A stretch of DNA of 64,000 bases from Neckera pumila (taxonomy: Eukaryota > Streptophyta > Bryopsida > Hypnales > Neckeraceae): the NCBI GenBank assembly GCA_963969595.1, contig OZ018411.1, forward strand, positions 11,162,501 through 11,226,500. The letters are read 5' to 3'. The notes below the pieces were generated by a model that saw only the letters and a program-made list of their open reading frames with translations, had not been told where the DNA came from and did not search any database. Below, one piece after another: positions 1-9,807 of this stretch (positions within the stretch are counted from its first letter, which is position 1; the number at the start of each line of letters is the position of its first letter). The position numbers and the translations under genes are program-made.

Positions 1-262
1 GAAGATTTTGTACTTGTTCTTTGAGCAGATTAGCCCTTCTCCAAACTCATTTATGAACGACCCTGTTATTGTGAATCCCCATATTGAATGTTTTACTTCT
101 TCTATTAATGTTGGAATCTTTCTTAGAATTTGGCACATTTTCTATATTATCTTTGTACAAAAAATTAATATACTTGGAATTCATCAAATTAGGCATACAT
201 GAGCTTGTTTGTTTTTAAAATCTAGCATTAGTAACTTGGTCTTTTGCTATCACCACAGTTTA
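1..262. other. AT-rich flank, nothing recognised
   Basis: Low-complexity AT-rich DNA. I see no coding signal, RNA gene or repeat boundary here. Confidence 0.4.
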
Positions 263-1079
263 AGGGCCACTTCACACTACGGGCGTCGGTTGAGAGTTCA
301 TTGGTTTCCACCAATCAGATTTCAGAAACCCCGAAGTTTGGCCTCTCGAGCCTTCACACTGCGCACCACAATCCAAAGTCCGTCGCTCTCCAAACTGCCT
401 ACATGGCAACAAAATGCTTACATGGCAACAAAATGCTTACATGGCAGAAAAATTCAACGGACTCTCGAGGAGAGTTTGGGTCTTACATTTTGTAGGATCC
501 AAACTCTCCTCGAGAGTCCATCGAATTTTTCAGAATTTTTTTTCATAAAAATAAGAAACTGACAAGATCTCGACCGCTAGATCTCTGTGGACTGTTTTTT
601 GCAAGACAGAAATGCTTCTCCGTTCTCCTCTTTCTCGCCTCTCCCTTTGTTATTTGTTATTTGTTATTTGTTTACATAGGATGCCCCCTTCTTATTCCAA
701 TGCCATCCTCTTATTCCATTTATATCCTTTATATTGCTTGTTTGATGATGAGAGCATGTGCTGTGATTTTTTTTCCAAGGCCGTTTATGACCCTTTTTTC
801 ATATTTTTTTAGCTTTTGCTTGAAAAAATTGCCACATGAATGAGGCTTCATAGGGAATTTCAAAAATTGGATGGACAAATGTAGAGAGAGAAGGATAGAA
901 GTTGAACAAATGGTATAGGTTTGGACTTTGGGCTTGGCCTTTGGAAGCTTCACACTATGGCCGGCTAAAGGCTCCCAAACCTATCATTTATTGCTCATTT
1001 CTTTGGACTCTCACCAAAAGTTTGGACTCTCAATCCCACAGCCTCTCGACTTGGACGGCCATAGTGTGAAGAGGCCCTA
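263..1079. mobile_element. Foldback-like DNA transposon (about 0.8 kb)
   Basis: The two ends are inverted copies of each other. The left end reads AGGGCCACTTCACACTA and the right end, reverse-complemented, reads AGGGCCTCTTCACACTATGG. The motif CTTCACACT recurs near both ends (about 269, 354, 949 and, inverted, 1064), as expected for subterminal transposase-binding repeats. The interior holds a 35 bp-arm hairpin (445-533) and a 19 bp tandem repeat at about 400-445. No coding capacity is visible, so it is probably non-autonomous. I could not define a convincing target duplication, so the superfamily is left open. Confidence 0.6.
445..533. repeat. Hairpin inside the foldback element
   Basis: The arms 445-479 and 498-533 are reverse complements over about 35 bp with a few mismatches. 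The core, 459-479, matches without a gap around an 18 bp loop. Each arm contains CTCGAG. Its position in the left half of the element suggests it is part of the foldback structure rather than a separate gene. Confidence 0.7.
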
Positions 1080-2480
1080 ATTCCTTGAGCTCAATGTGAT
1101 GTTTCACAGAATAAAATAAGTCTTGTTTTAAAAAATAAAACATAACAATAAAACATTGTATATAATGAATCATTAGTTATTTGGACAAAGCATCTCTCAG
1201 AAGCACTCTGGTTCTTCATCATTCAATATGTAGACTTTGAACCACTTAAATAGAATAGTATCACATAAGAGACTATTGTCTTTGTTATTTCTAAGAGTTT
1301 TCATTATGCAAATCTATTGTGATTTAGTAGTCATTTTTAAAAATTAAGACTTGATTCAAGTGTCCAAAAAATGCATTCAAAGAAATTTGGAAATTTAGTT
1401 ACAATTGTCAATAAGATTTGACAATATTTTTATAATATTGTAATAATACTAGGATGTAAAATTTTTATTGAGACGATCATATAATACACATTATATACTA
1501 TTTCTTGGCTTTGGTCTAAGTAATAAAGACTGCTCAATAATTTCAATTTTGTGAGAATTCACATTTTATGAAACCCTATTCTCATTTTTTTCAAAAATAG
1601 AGCACCACATCTCTTTCCTCCTACTAACTTTCAATGTAACAAAGTCTCCTAATTCTATTGTCCTTTTGATACTATTCAAATCCTTGCAAACTACTAGTGC
1701 ATGAGAGTTCAAAACAGTTTAAACATATGGCCTCAAGTTTTTTATAGCCATGGCCTCTAGTGAACCTCAACATTCATTGCTCTATATTCATGGAGTCTTT
1801 GAACTAAAAAATATTGAAATTAAAATTCAAAGCTCCAATCAATTTTCATTTCCCTCTGAATGGTTACATCGATTGTAGGTCACTTCAAAATACTAGGAGC
1901 ATAATTTCTAGTTCAATTTTGAAGGCAACTATGTAAAAAATCTCATTGGCTATTCAAAAGTGGCTTATAATCTAAAAAACTTGAAAAATGATTGGTAGGT
2001 CTAGATTGGTTATTAGAAGTAACTCCCTCATGTTCATTAATTCTCCAATATTCTAAATATCATCATTGTCAATTTTGTTAAATTCATTATATTCTGTAAT
2101 CGGACAATGGTCCTTCCTATGCTGGGAAGGTATTACACTTTGCTAAATGTCTAGGAAGGACTTATCAGTTAATTCAAGGATTGGAATTGGCTAAAGAGCC
2201 ATATAAGACAATTTTATTCAATATAGGGGTACCCTTTTCAAGGATGCAAAAGGGACCCTTGCCTCATTGGTAAACAATGTTATGTCAATTGCTGATACTC
2301 CATGATTTATCTATATACCAATCTTTTGAGTCTTTGTGTAGATGAAAATCACAATTTGTGGCGCTCAAAATCCAGCCAATTTAACAAAATTGTTCATCTT
2401 CTCATTTACGTGACAAATGAGAATCTACTAAGGTAACAAGTCCAGAAATCACCCATTTAAGAGCTGAAAGTGAAATTTGG
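1080..2480. other. AT-rich intergenic DNA, nothing recognised
   Basis: No gene, tRNA or clear repeat boundary was seen. A possible frame around 2105-2280 has no homology I recognise and is interrupted, so it is not called. Confidence 0.4.
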
Positions 2481-2484
2481 GAAA

Positions 2485-2735
2485 GCGAAGCTCTTTGAAA
2501 AAAAATTTAATAAATTTTCCTTGAAAGACAAGAGGAACTGGCATCTAACCCCAGTCGTTTCATATTTTTTGGAGCTTTCTAGAATTAGTTATGAAATTTT
2601 GAAGTTGAAGTGGCAAAGGGCTCTACAATCGCCCACCCCCTAAAATGTACATTGTTTGTACATTGATGAAGGCTATGAAAAAGCAACATGTACAAGGAGT
2701 GAACATTTGAGTAGGGTGGGCAATTTTAGAGCCTG
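2485..2735. repeat. Dispersed repeat, inverted copy near 54,480-54,670
   Basis: About 180 bp here matches, in reverse orientation, the segment near 54,490-54,660. Shared features are the stretch around AAAGCTCCAAAAAATATG and the pair of TGTACA motifs. A 22 bp inverted pair (2616-2637 and 2714-2735, GGGTGGGC...) closes the right side. It is probably a small non-autonomous element. Confidence 0.5.
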
Positions 2736-3359
2736 TGCAATTTCAGAGCCTGTTACCTGTTAACTTATAGACTTCACTTTATTGAACATACAGACGTCCT
2801 GGTTAGTTGTCTGCCTGAAACCAACTGAACTTTTGTCAAGGATTTTTCAATGGCCGAATTGGAATCTGTCATCCACACACGGCAACAAGCCTGACAATTT
2901 CTTCTCCACAGGCTTGGTTTTATACTTATACTACCTCGCTCACATTACAAACCCCACCAAATTCTTATTGTTAAAATGATTCTTTAGAAAGTCCCTTTGA
3001 AAATTTCTTAGTATGCAGAATTGTCACTTTGACCAAACTTTAAAAGTTCTACAATGAAAATTGTAAATGATATTTAGGCAAAAAGATTATCCATTATTAG
3101 ATTTATTCAAGTCAAGAATCCAAAATCAAGTCTCATTACCCCAAAATATATTTAGGCTATGCTCTATAGATGTTTATAGATTTTTTATTGCAAATTTTTC
3201 ACTTTAATTCCATTTTTGAGCCACTCAACCATGAATCAGTACAAGCATTGAATGACACACTTGAAAATATGCACTTGCATTTCTAAAACACAAGTGTGGC
3301 ATCAACAAAATTCTAAAAGGTTTAAAAGAATTACAAGCGATGTGTTCGCCAAAGAATGA

Positions 3360-4575
3360 TTAACCCCTGAAATTCCATGACCGTATTTTCACCAAAAAAA
3401 CTCAAAAATTGCCATTTTTAGAACAAGTACCAATTTTTGAGAAAAAACTTTTTTTGACACATGTAACCGTAGGATCTTGTAGTATGCTAACTTGAGCACA
3501 TGTGGTAAAAATTTTAGAAATTTCCACTATGTGAATTGCAAGATATAAACATTCCAATTCCCTGAAATCATTTTTTTGGCCCTGCAAAAAACAAGGCAGC
3601 TGCACTTCACAAGCTCACGTTTAGATTGAAAAATGTCCAAAACGATGGTGCTTCTTTAGTTTCTTTTTCCTGGACAAGTTTGACACATGCTTGAAAAATT
3701 TCACTTCATTTGGAATTGTCCAACATACAGGAAAAAATAGTAAGTAGATAGTAGTGGAGAAATATTTAAAATACTAAATTGTCAAGAATTTCATTATGGA
3801 ATTAGAAAATGCCAATTCCAATGTTTGCAATATTGTAATAAAGAATCTACATTCTAGGATTTTGTTTTTTTCAAAAAATATTGGAAAATGGGTAAGATAA
3901 AGGACTTCAAAGTTTATTTTAACCCCTAAAGTCCCATTGTCCCTACGGGGGACAAAACGGATTTTGGGCAGGTTCCTCTAAGCTCAATTTTTGGTGAAAC
4001 TCTCTGAAACTTTTCCATAAGATAGAAAACTTATTAGCTTTCTGGGAATGTAATTTTTATTTCAATCGGTGCCCGGGAGCAAAAGTTATGCTACAATAAC
4101 CTCAAAATGGAGGAGACCGGGCAGCAAAAAATATCTATAAAAAATTGAAATAAATTTTTTCATTATTTTTTTCTAATAGATTATATTTTTGTCTAAATAG
4201 GAAGCTTTGATTCATTCCATTTGGATTAGTGATGTGAAAGTTAGAGAGTTTCTTGTTTTTCGGGCAATCAAAGCATCTTATTGAAAAAACTTTTTCTTTC
4301 ACTTTGAATGTTGATATCTTTCAATCCGTACGGTCAAACATCATGAAATTTTTACCACATGATCTGAAAATAGTGCAATACGAGATCTTGCGGTTAGATT
4401 CCAAAAAAAAAAATTATTCTGATTTCTTGGATGAATGCAACAAAAGTAGCAATTTTGAATAATTTTTGACAAAAAAATGGCCTTGGGACTTTAGGGGTTA
4501 AAACAAAGAACCCATAGCTGCCCGCAAACTAAAAGTCCTCCTAACTTTTGACTCATTAATAAATATGGGATGATT
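3360..4575. mobile_element. TTAA-flanked element, truncated, hosting a nested copy
   Basis: The left end is TTAA followed by CCCCTGAAATTCCATGACC. The sequence then runs parallel to the element at 10,529-11,460. The match is interrupted at 3919-4501 by a second TTAA-bounded element and resumes immediately afterwards (motifs CCCATAGCTGCCCGC, CTTTTGACTCATTAA), stopping near 4575 where transporter-like sequence begins. The right end is missing. No transposase is encoded. Confidence 0.75.
3919..4501. mobile_element. Nested TTAA-flanked element (583 bp with flanks)
   Basis: The left boundary is TTAA (3919-3922) followed by CCCCTAAAGTCCCATTGTCC. The right boundary is CTTTAGGGG followed by TTAA (4498-4501). 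The same host position is uninterrupted in the copies at about 11,079, 62,011 and, inverted, 56,285, where the host reads through as TTTTTTAG or TATTTTAG. It resembles a shortened form of the 913 bp copy at 24,340-25,252, in opposite orientation. Confidence 0.8.
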
Positions 4576-4639
4576 CAAACCAGCCCAGCCCCTTCCTATG
4601 AGCTCTTGGGGTAGGGGCCCGCCCATAGTTATGCGACGT

Positions 4640-4890
4640 TGCAGCCCCCCATGTGCATGGTCTTAGCATGAGCACTACCATGCCTAGGAACTGCAAGCAG
4701 CACCCTATTAGGATGGTGCGGAAGTGCCCGAGCCATGTGTCAGCGACAATGCCGCCCAACAAGGGCATGAGGTAGGCGGTGCCTATGAAGTTGGTGACGA
4801 TGTTGACTGAGGTCGCCGTAGGAAGGTGGAGGTTGCTGACCAGGTAGATGACTAAGTTGAGGGCGATGCCAAATGCGGCCAGTCTAGCGT
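4640..4890 (-). pseudogene. NPF/PTR (NRT1-PTR family) transporter fragment
   Basis: Read on the minus strand from about 4890, one open frame gives roughly 80 residues with family hallmarks in order: RLAAFGIALNLVIYL, then VNIVTNFIGTAYLMPLLG, then ADTWLGHFRTI. This corresponds to the first transmembrane segments of proton-coupled nitrate/peptide transporters. The normal E preceding RLA is absent (H-A-R-L), nothing upstream continues the protein, and the sequence after about 4640 no longer looks like the family, whose members have about 12 membrane segments. It is therefore an isolated, exon-sized relic. Its higher GC content contrasts with its surroundings. It abuts the break in the TTAA element to its left, so capture by, or insertion into, that element is possible. 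Confidence 0.75.
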
Positions 4891-5995
4891 GTTTTTTTGG
4901 GCGAAATTTTGCACTTGTCAGACTGTTTCAGCCTGTCGGACGCCCTCCCTCCAAATTTGCTCCAATGGTTTGAAGGCTTCTGGCAACACTTGTCCAAAAA
5001 AAAAACACTGGGCCAGTCTCTCGCACATCTTGATCACTGCAAGCATAACGTCAATTTTGTTCAAATGACTGATTCGGAATTCCATGCATCATTTTGAAAC
5101 TTTCAATGCTGTGCCCATAGATAAGCAAATTAATATGCTAATTGCATTTGATAATGAACATTGTGCACCGCTCAGTTAAGATCTCCATTGCAACTCCCTC
5201 CCTGCTTCCTAATCAGTTCATTCCTACCAATCCTTGCTTGAGAGTCCACTGCGCCATTTTAAAGGAACTGGTGGAATTCCAATACTTTGGCACCTTACAG
5301 AATGCACGTTCTGAAACTAAAATACATCCATGTTCTAGGTTTTCAACATTTATGTACATTAATGTCATGAATTTTGGTGCTAGAATCATGTCAATCTATC
5401 GAATTTGACTATTAAATGCATGCAGCACACCAGTAGTGAATCCGTTAACAGACAATTTGGGAAACAGTTCAAAGGCTTATTTGTTCTACCGGCAAAACAT
5501 AGGAGTCCAAATTGTCCACCTTTAGAATTTTTGAAGAATTCCATGTATTGTCAATGTCCAGTGATGATAGGATAAAATACACTAAGAGACACTAGGAATG
5601 GAATTTGGATAAGAAAGGACATTTGTCCAATTTTCATATTGGATTTCTTGCTCCTGTGAAAGTTTACTAGTTTGACAATTTTCATTTCCTAAATCTCATA
5701 TCTCTGTTAGTCAAGATATTGAGAACTTGTCAGTTTGTGACTAAATTTTTCGAGTACCTATAGCTTGAAAAAAAAAAAGAGGAGTTGCATTCTGGATTTG
5801 CAATTCCCAATTATGGTGCCTTTATATGATTATCGTGACATCAGACTGTGCTTATTGGTCACTAGATGGATATGCAACCAAGCTCAGGGCGATTGTAAAC
5901 GCTTGTAAGTATCCTAATCTCTAGATCCAACGTTGCACATCAATCTCAATCTCATTGTGACTGCTCTTGCAACAGCAATCAACAAACAATATAAG
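4891..5995. other. Intergenic DNA, nothing recognised
   Basis: AT-rich sequence without a supported gene. Short open frames here lack recognisable domains or codon bias. Confidence 0.4.
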
Positions 5996-6263
5996 GTGGG
6001 TACACCCAAATGCGTCATTGACCTTAAACCGCCATCTATACTCTCTGTACATTTCCAAAATCAGTTCTGTACCTATGTGCAAGAAACGCTTTTAGAACTC
6101 AACTTTGTTCTTTAATAACTTTTGCATACAGTATCCAAATGCTATGTTCTTTGATGCGTTGGAACCTCCTTTCACTTATCAACAAGACAATAGGAACATC
6201 TGACCATTCTAGTAATAGAAAGTAGGCACAATACCAATTTGTGGCGGTTTTGGGTGTACCCAC
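5996..6263. mobile_element. MITE with GTGGGTAC ends, copy 1
   Basis: The left end GTGGGTACACCCAAA and the right end TTTTGGGTGTACCCAC are inverted repeats. The 268 bp body is alignable with the copy at 23,341-23,617: shared landmarks are CTCTGTACATTTCCAAAATC, AACTTTTGCATACA and CTAGTAA. It is non-coding. Confidence 0.75.
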
Positions 6264-6603
6264 TTACTGAGTATAAAAAAGACCGGGAAATGGACCCACC
6301 AATCTGAATGATATGGAAAAGACCTTCTTTGTAATTAAGCACTAGAACCATTGGAAACTCTACACCGTACCAAATGAATTTACGCCAATTTTTGATAGCT
6401 ACCATGGCATTCAGTCACTTGATTACCCACGTACATTGATCAACAAACAATTTTCTAATTGGACATGCATTAGTAAGATATGTGAGTAGCTACTGTAGTC
6501 AATTGAGTCCAATTTTGAATATCGCCAATCTCTCGCACTTTGGTAAACCATTGCTGGGATTTGTCCCGTTCATTAGGGGGGAAATTCTGAGTCGCAATGA
6601 GCT

Positions 6604-6646
6604 GTAATGCCCGATTACGTGGGCAAACCATGTAATCGGGCATTAC
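6604..6646. repeat. Palindrome, left arm
   Basis: Two 19 bp arms (GTAATGCCCGATTACGTGG and its complement, one mismatch) surround a 5 bp loop. Its partner is at 7552-7595. Confidence 0.8.
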
Positions 6647-6976
6647 GGATTTTTCATCCAAATATGCTATCTCATCCAAGAAAATCCGTTGCCCACCAAT
6701 GGATTATGCCGGATAACACCCATGTCCTTTCGGCATTCCGTGAAAAAACGGACCTCCTTGCTCTACCCTCCTAGTCGATCCCTTTTTTCACGAAATGCCC
6801 TCAGACTTGGGCATTACTCTATATTGTCTCTGCATTCACCTACAAACAATTTGACGGAGCACAAAATTGACCAATTCAAGGTAGGAAGCCTGTGAATGAT
6901 CACTGTGACCATAGAGAGAGTAATCTCTTAAATTGCTATGTTAGTAAATGATCAGCAGGGGAGAGATTGATAGAGA

Positions 6977-7299
6977 TAAGGTAGACGAACCCATTGTGGT
7001 CAGATGACCCATAGTGGACACCTAATGACCCCAAGACAGTTTTTTTGGCCACAATCAATGTCTAACTTGACATCAATGGAGTGATTACACTTTTTGTTGG
7101 TTATAGGGTAGTCTACTGACTCTTTTGGATAGATCACTTCAGAAATTCAGAACTAATTCATACTTGGTCCAAAAAATATAATTTCAAATGTCCTCACTCT
7201 CTCTCACACTTGTCTTTGTGTGGAAAAACATTTCAAAATTTTCAGCAATAACATGCGGGTAGACTCCTAATTCTGACCACAATGGGTTGGTTTACCTTA
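6977..7299. mobile_element. MITE with TAAGGTA ends, internally deleted copy
   Basis: The ends are TAAGGTAGACGAACCC and, reverse-complemented from the right, TAAGGTAAACCAACCC, each followed by ATTGTGGTCAGA. The right part is a clear reverse complement of the left part of the 444 bp copy at 8850-9293, with the shared motif TATATTTTTTGGACCAAGTA. It sits in the loop of the 6545-7640 inverted repeat. Confidence 0.75.
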
Positions 7300-7377
7300 G
7301 TTATGGACCGAAGATGAGCGGTGCAGCTTTCCAGCCTCCTGTGTGGCATTTGTCTGTGAGTTTGCCTTTGTATAGGA

Positions 7378-7484
7378 TAATGCCTGAGTCTAAGGGAATT
7401 TTGCTAAAAAAAGGACCAACGAGGAGGGCGGAGCCCGATGAGGAGGTCCCTTTTTTAGCAAAATTCCCTCAGACTCAGGCATTA
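7378..7484. repeat. 40 bp-arm hairpin
   Basis: The arms 7378-7417 and 7445-7484 are reverse complements with two mismatches over 40 bp and a 27 bp GC-rich loop. If transcribed this would form a miRNA-precursor-like stem. A diverged version lies at about 6700-6805. Confidence 0.8.
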
Positions 7485-7829
7485 CCCAGCATAAACGACC
7501 GTTGGGCAACGATTTTTTTTGGATGAGATATGTGATCTGGATGAAAAATCTGTAATCCCCGATTACGCGGTTTTGCTCGCATAATCGGGCATTACGGCAC
7601 AGAATTTGCCCGCCTTTGAACAGGACAAATCCAGCGGTGGTTTACGTAGTCCACACTGCCGTTGCGCACTAGCCATGGGTTTGGTTCTCCATTGCCACTC
7701 TCCATTGCAATTGTATCCACCTGTTGATCGAGTTATACATGCATCCAATCTCAATTATCAGTAGCAGCAGCTCAGTCCTGCTAATACCTTAATTTAACCT
7801 GTTAAAGTCATCTAAAATTGCAGACCATA

Positions 7830-8051
7830 GTTCAAAAAAAGTTCTTTTTCCAACTTCAAATGCTAATATCTTCCAATCTGTACGGTAAAGCTCATGAAAT
7901 TTTTACCGCATGATCTAAGACAAGTGATGTACAAGATCCTACAATTAGATTCTAAAAAAAAGTATATTTTAGTTTCTTGAGTGATCGCAACAGAAATGAC
8001 AGTTTTCAGTTGTTTCGGACCCAAAAATTGCCTTGGCCCTTTAGGGATTAA
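7830..8051. mobile_element. Truncated right end of a TTAA-flanked element
   Basis: This matches the right ends at 4290-4501 and 11,461-11,654 (motifs GGTAAAGCTCATGAAATTTT and CAAGATCCTACAATTAGATT) and ends CCCTTTAGGGATTAA with the TTAA at 8048-8051. The left part is missing. Confidence 0.7.
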
Positions 8052-8849
8052 TTTCTTGAAGCCAGGTTTTTCATATTGCAACGAAAAGGTCTTACATTCC
8101 AATGCACACTGCTCATCAAGCAACGAAGGAGAAGCTATAGTTGCAATTAAGCTGATCTAGAGTCCCCTAGCTGGGAATTGAATAAGCCAATAGCTATTGT
8201 AAACTGCAGTCTAGCTACGGCAATCTACTGCTTTAAAGCGAAGAAATTGATCGACAAAGACATTGTGTAGGAAACAAAAAATCTTACCACCATGTATATA
8301 TAATCAGCACTCACACGGAGCTCGCTTGCAATACTCAAGTATGGTGCAAATTCAAGCTCAAACAATTTACGTGTGATCCACAAATGAACCACTGGAAACT
8401 TTGAATCAGATAGCCGGGGCTATGCGGGGATGCTTTAGCCCATAATCTAGTCCCTTGTAGCACTAGTTCAAAAAATGGGGAGGGCTAAATTATGTGGCAT
8501 TGTAGCCCCATTTTTGTACCACTAGCGGAGGCTATATGCAGTTTGAATTCAGTTCACGCGGGTTCACAAAGGCTTGATACGTGATTTCAGCTCCCCCCTC
8601 TGGATTCACAGGGGCTTGACATTGTGATTTCAGCCCCCCACCCCCCCTCCCATGTAGCCTGGTGGGCTATCCGTTCCAGAGTTCCTAATGAACTCCACTG
8701 TGTCAGAGATGAAAAATGTCCAAGACACTATAACAATTACAATAGCTACGGTAGAAACTCGATACCGACCATCTCTTATCAATGGACTGACCCTTGTTCC
8801 GTACCAACAAAAAATCATCTTGTCCAATACACAGCAATTGGTCTTCAAT
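8052..8849. other. Intergenic DNA with short local repeats
   Basis: No gene is supported. A weak inverted pair built on ACTAG and AAAATGGGG lies at about 8460-8525. A diverged, roughly 50 bp direct repeat ending in C-runs lies at about 8565-8650. Confidence 0.4.
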
Positions 8850-9293
8850 TAAGGTAAAAGACCCCATTGCGGTCAGAACTAGGAGTGTGCCTACATGCCA
8901 TTGCTGAAATTTTTCAAATTTTTTCCCACACAAAGATAAGTGTGAGAGACAGTGAGGGCATTTGAAATTATATTTTTTGGACCAAGTATGAATGAGTTCT
9001 GAATTTTTGAAGTGATCAGCCATAGGAGTCTGTAGGCTACTTCATGACCAACAAAATCTGAATCCAATATGGTCATCTTCCTACCCAATGTAGTCACAAC
9101 ATTTTCAAACATGGAAGACCTAAAAAATCAGTTTTTACAAAGAATTTTACACTGAAAAGTTGGAAGTACCTATTGAGGTCACTAATTACTCCATAACTAC
9201 CATGTAAGGCATTGATTGTGGTCTAAAAAACCACAATGGGGTCATTAGGTGACCATCATGGGTCATTTGACCGCAATGGGGTCATTTACCTTA
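8850..9293. mobile_element. MITE with TAAGGTAAA ends, full-length copy (444 bp)
   Basis: The left end TAAGGTAAAAGACCCCATTG and the reverse-complemented right end TAAGGTAAATGACCCCATTG agree over about 26 bp with one difference, including GCGGTCA. The GACCCCATTG motif family is repeated just inside the right end. There is no coding capacity. Confidence 0.8.
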
Positions 9294-9410
9294 GCAAGTG
9301 GAGGAAAGCATGGCTTGGCTAATGAAATCGAGCGATGGACACTGCTCTTTGAATGGAAATCAGGAGATGCCTACAGATCCCTAGCTTCTGCAACCTCCCA
9401 CTTTGAATGA

Positions 9411-9700
9411 TATAAGGTAACTGCACCTTAAATTGCACAATTAAGCAATTCAGCATGGCTTTCATTATTATATTGAAAAACAAATTTGTGGGGTCCCATT
9501 GGTAGTCAAAATAGGATTCTAGATTCTCTTAGAATGCATTTTTTGGACACCATGTGAATAAACTACGAATTTTCAAAGCGCTGAAATAGGTGCACCTAAA
9601 AGTGCTCATAGAGTCGTATGAATAGTGGGGGTACATTTTAGGCAAGAATATCTAGTGTGCAGTTTTAGGACCGTGCAATTTTAGATGTAGTTACCTTATA
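9411..9700. mobile_element. MITE with TATAAGGTAACT ends (290 bp)
   Basis: The left end TATAAGGTAACTGCACC and the right-end complement TATAAGGTAACTACATC are followed on both sides by AAATTGCAC. It shares the AAGGTAA core with the neighbouring 8850-9293 element, but the interiors differ. Confidence 0.7.
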
Positions 9701-9807
9701 TATACAAGGAGTATAAGTTATGAGTCATCTGAGACAGGCGTTGAATTTTGGTGAAAAGAAAATTGAATTGTCTCTTGTAGTACCCAATTAATGTGATCTC
9801 CCTCTAG

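Larger units (their letters stand above)
6545..7640. repeat. Large inverted repeat carrying hairpins in both arms
   Basis: The arms, about 6545-6830 and 7370-7640, are diverged inverted copies. Each arm carries, from the outside in, a palindrome built on GTAATGCCCGATTAC (6604-6646; 7552-7595), a spacer with GGATGAAAAAT or its complement, and a longer hairpin (about 6700-6805; 7378-7484). The loop is largely occupied by a separate 323 bp MITE (6977-7299). It is probably one old transposon with long terminal repeats that received a later insertion. No protein is encoded. Confidence 0.7.

Noticed and set aside
2100..2400. Possible decayed coding sequence (AGKVLHFAKCLGRTYQLIQG region)
   Set aside because: I could not match it to a known domain, and it is interrupted by stops and frame changes.
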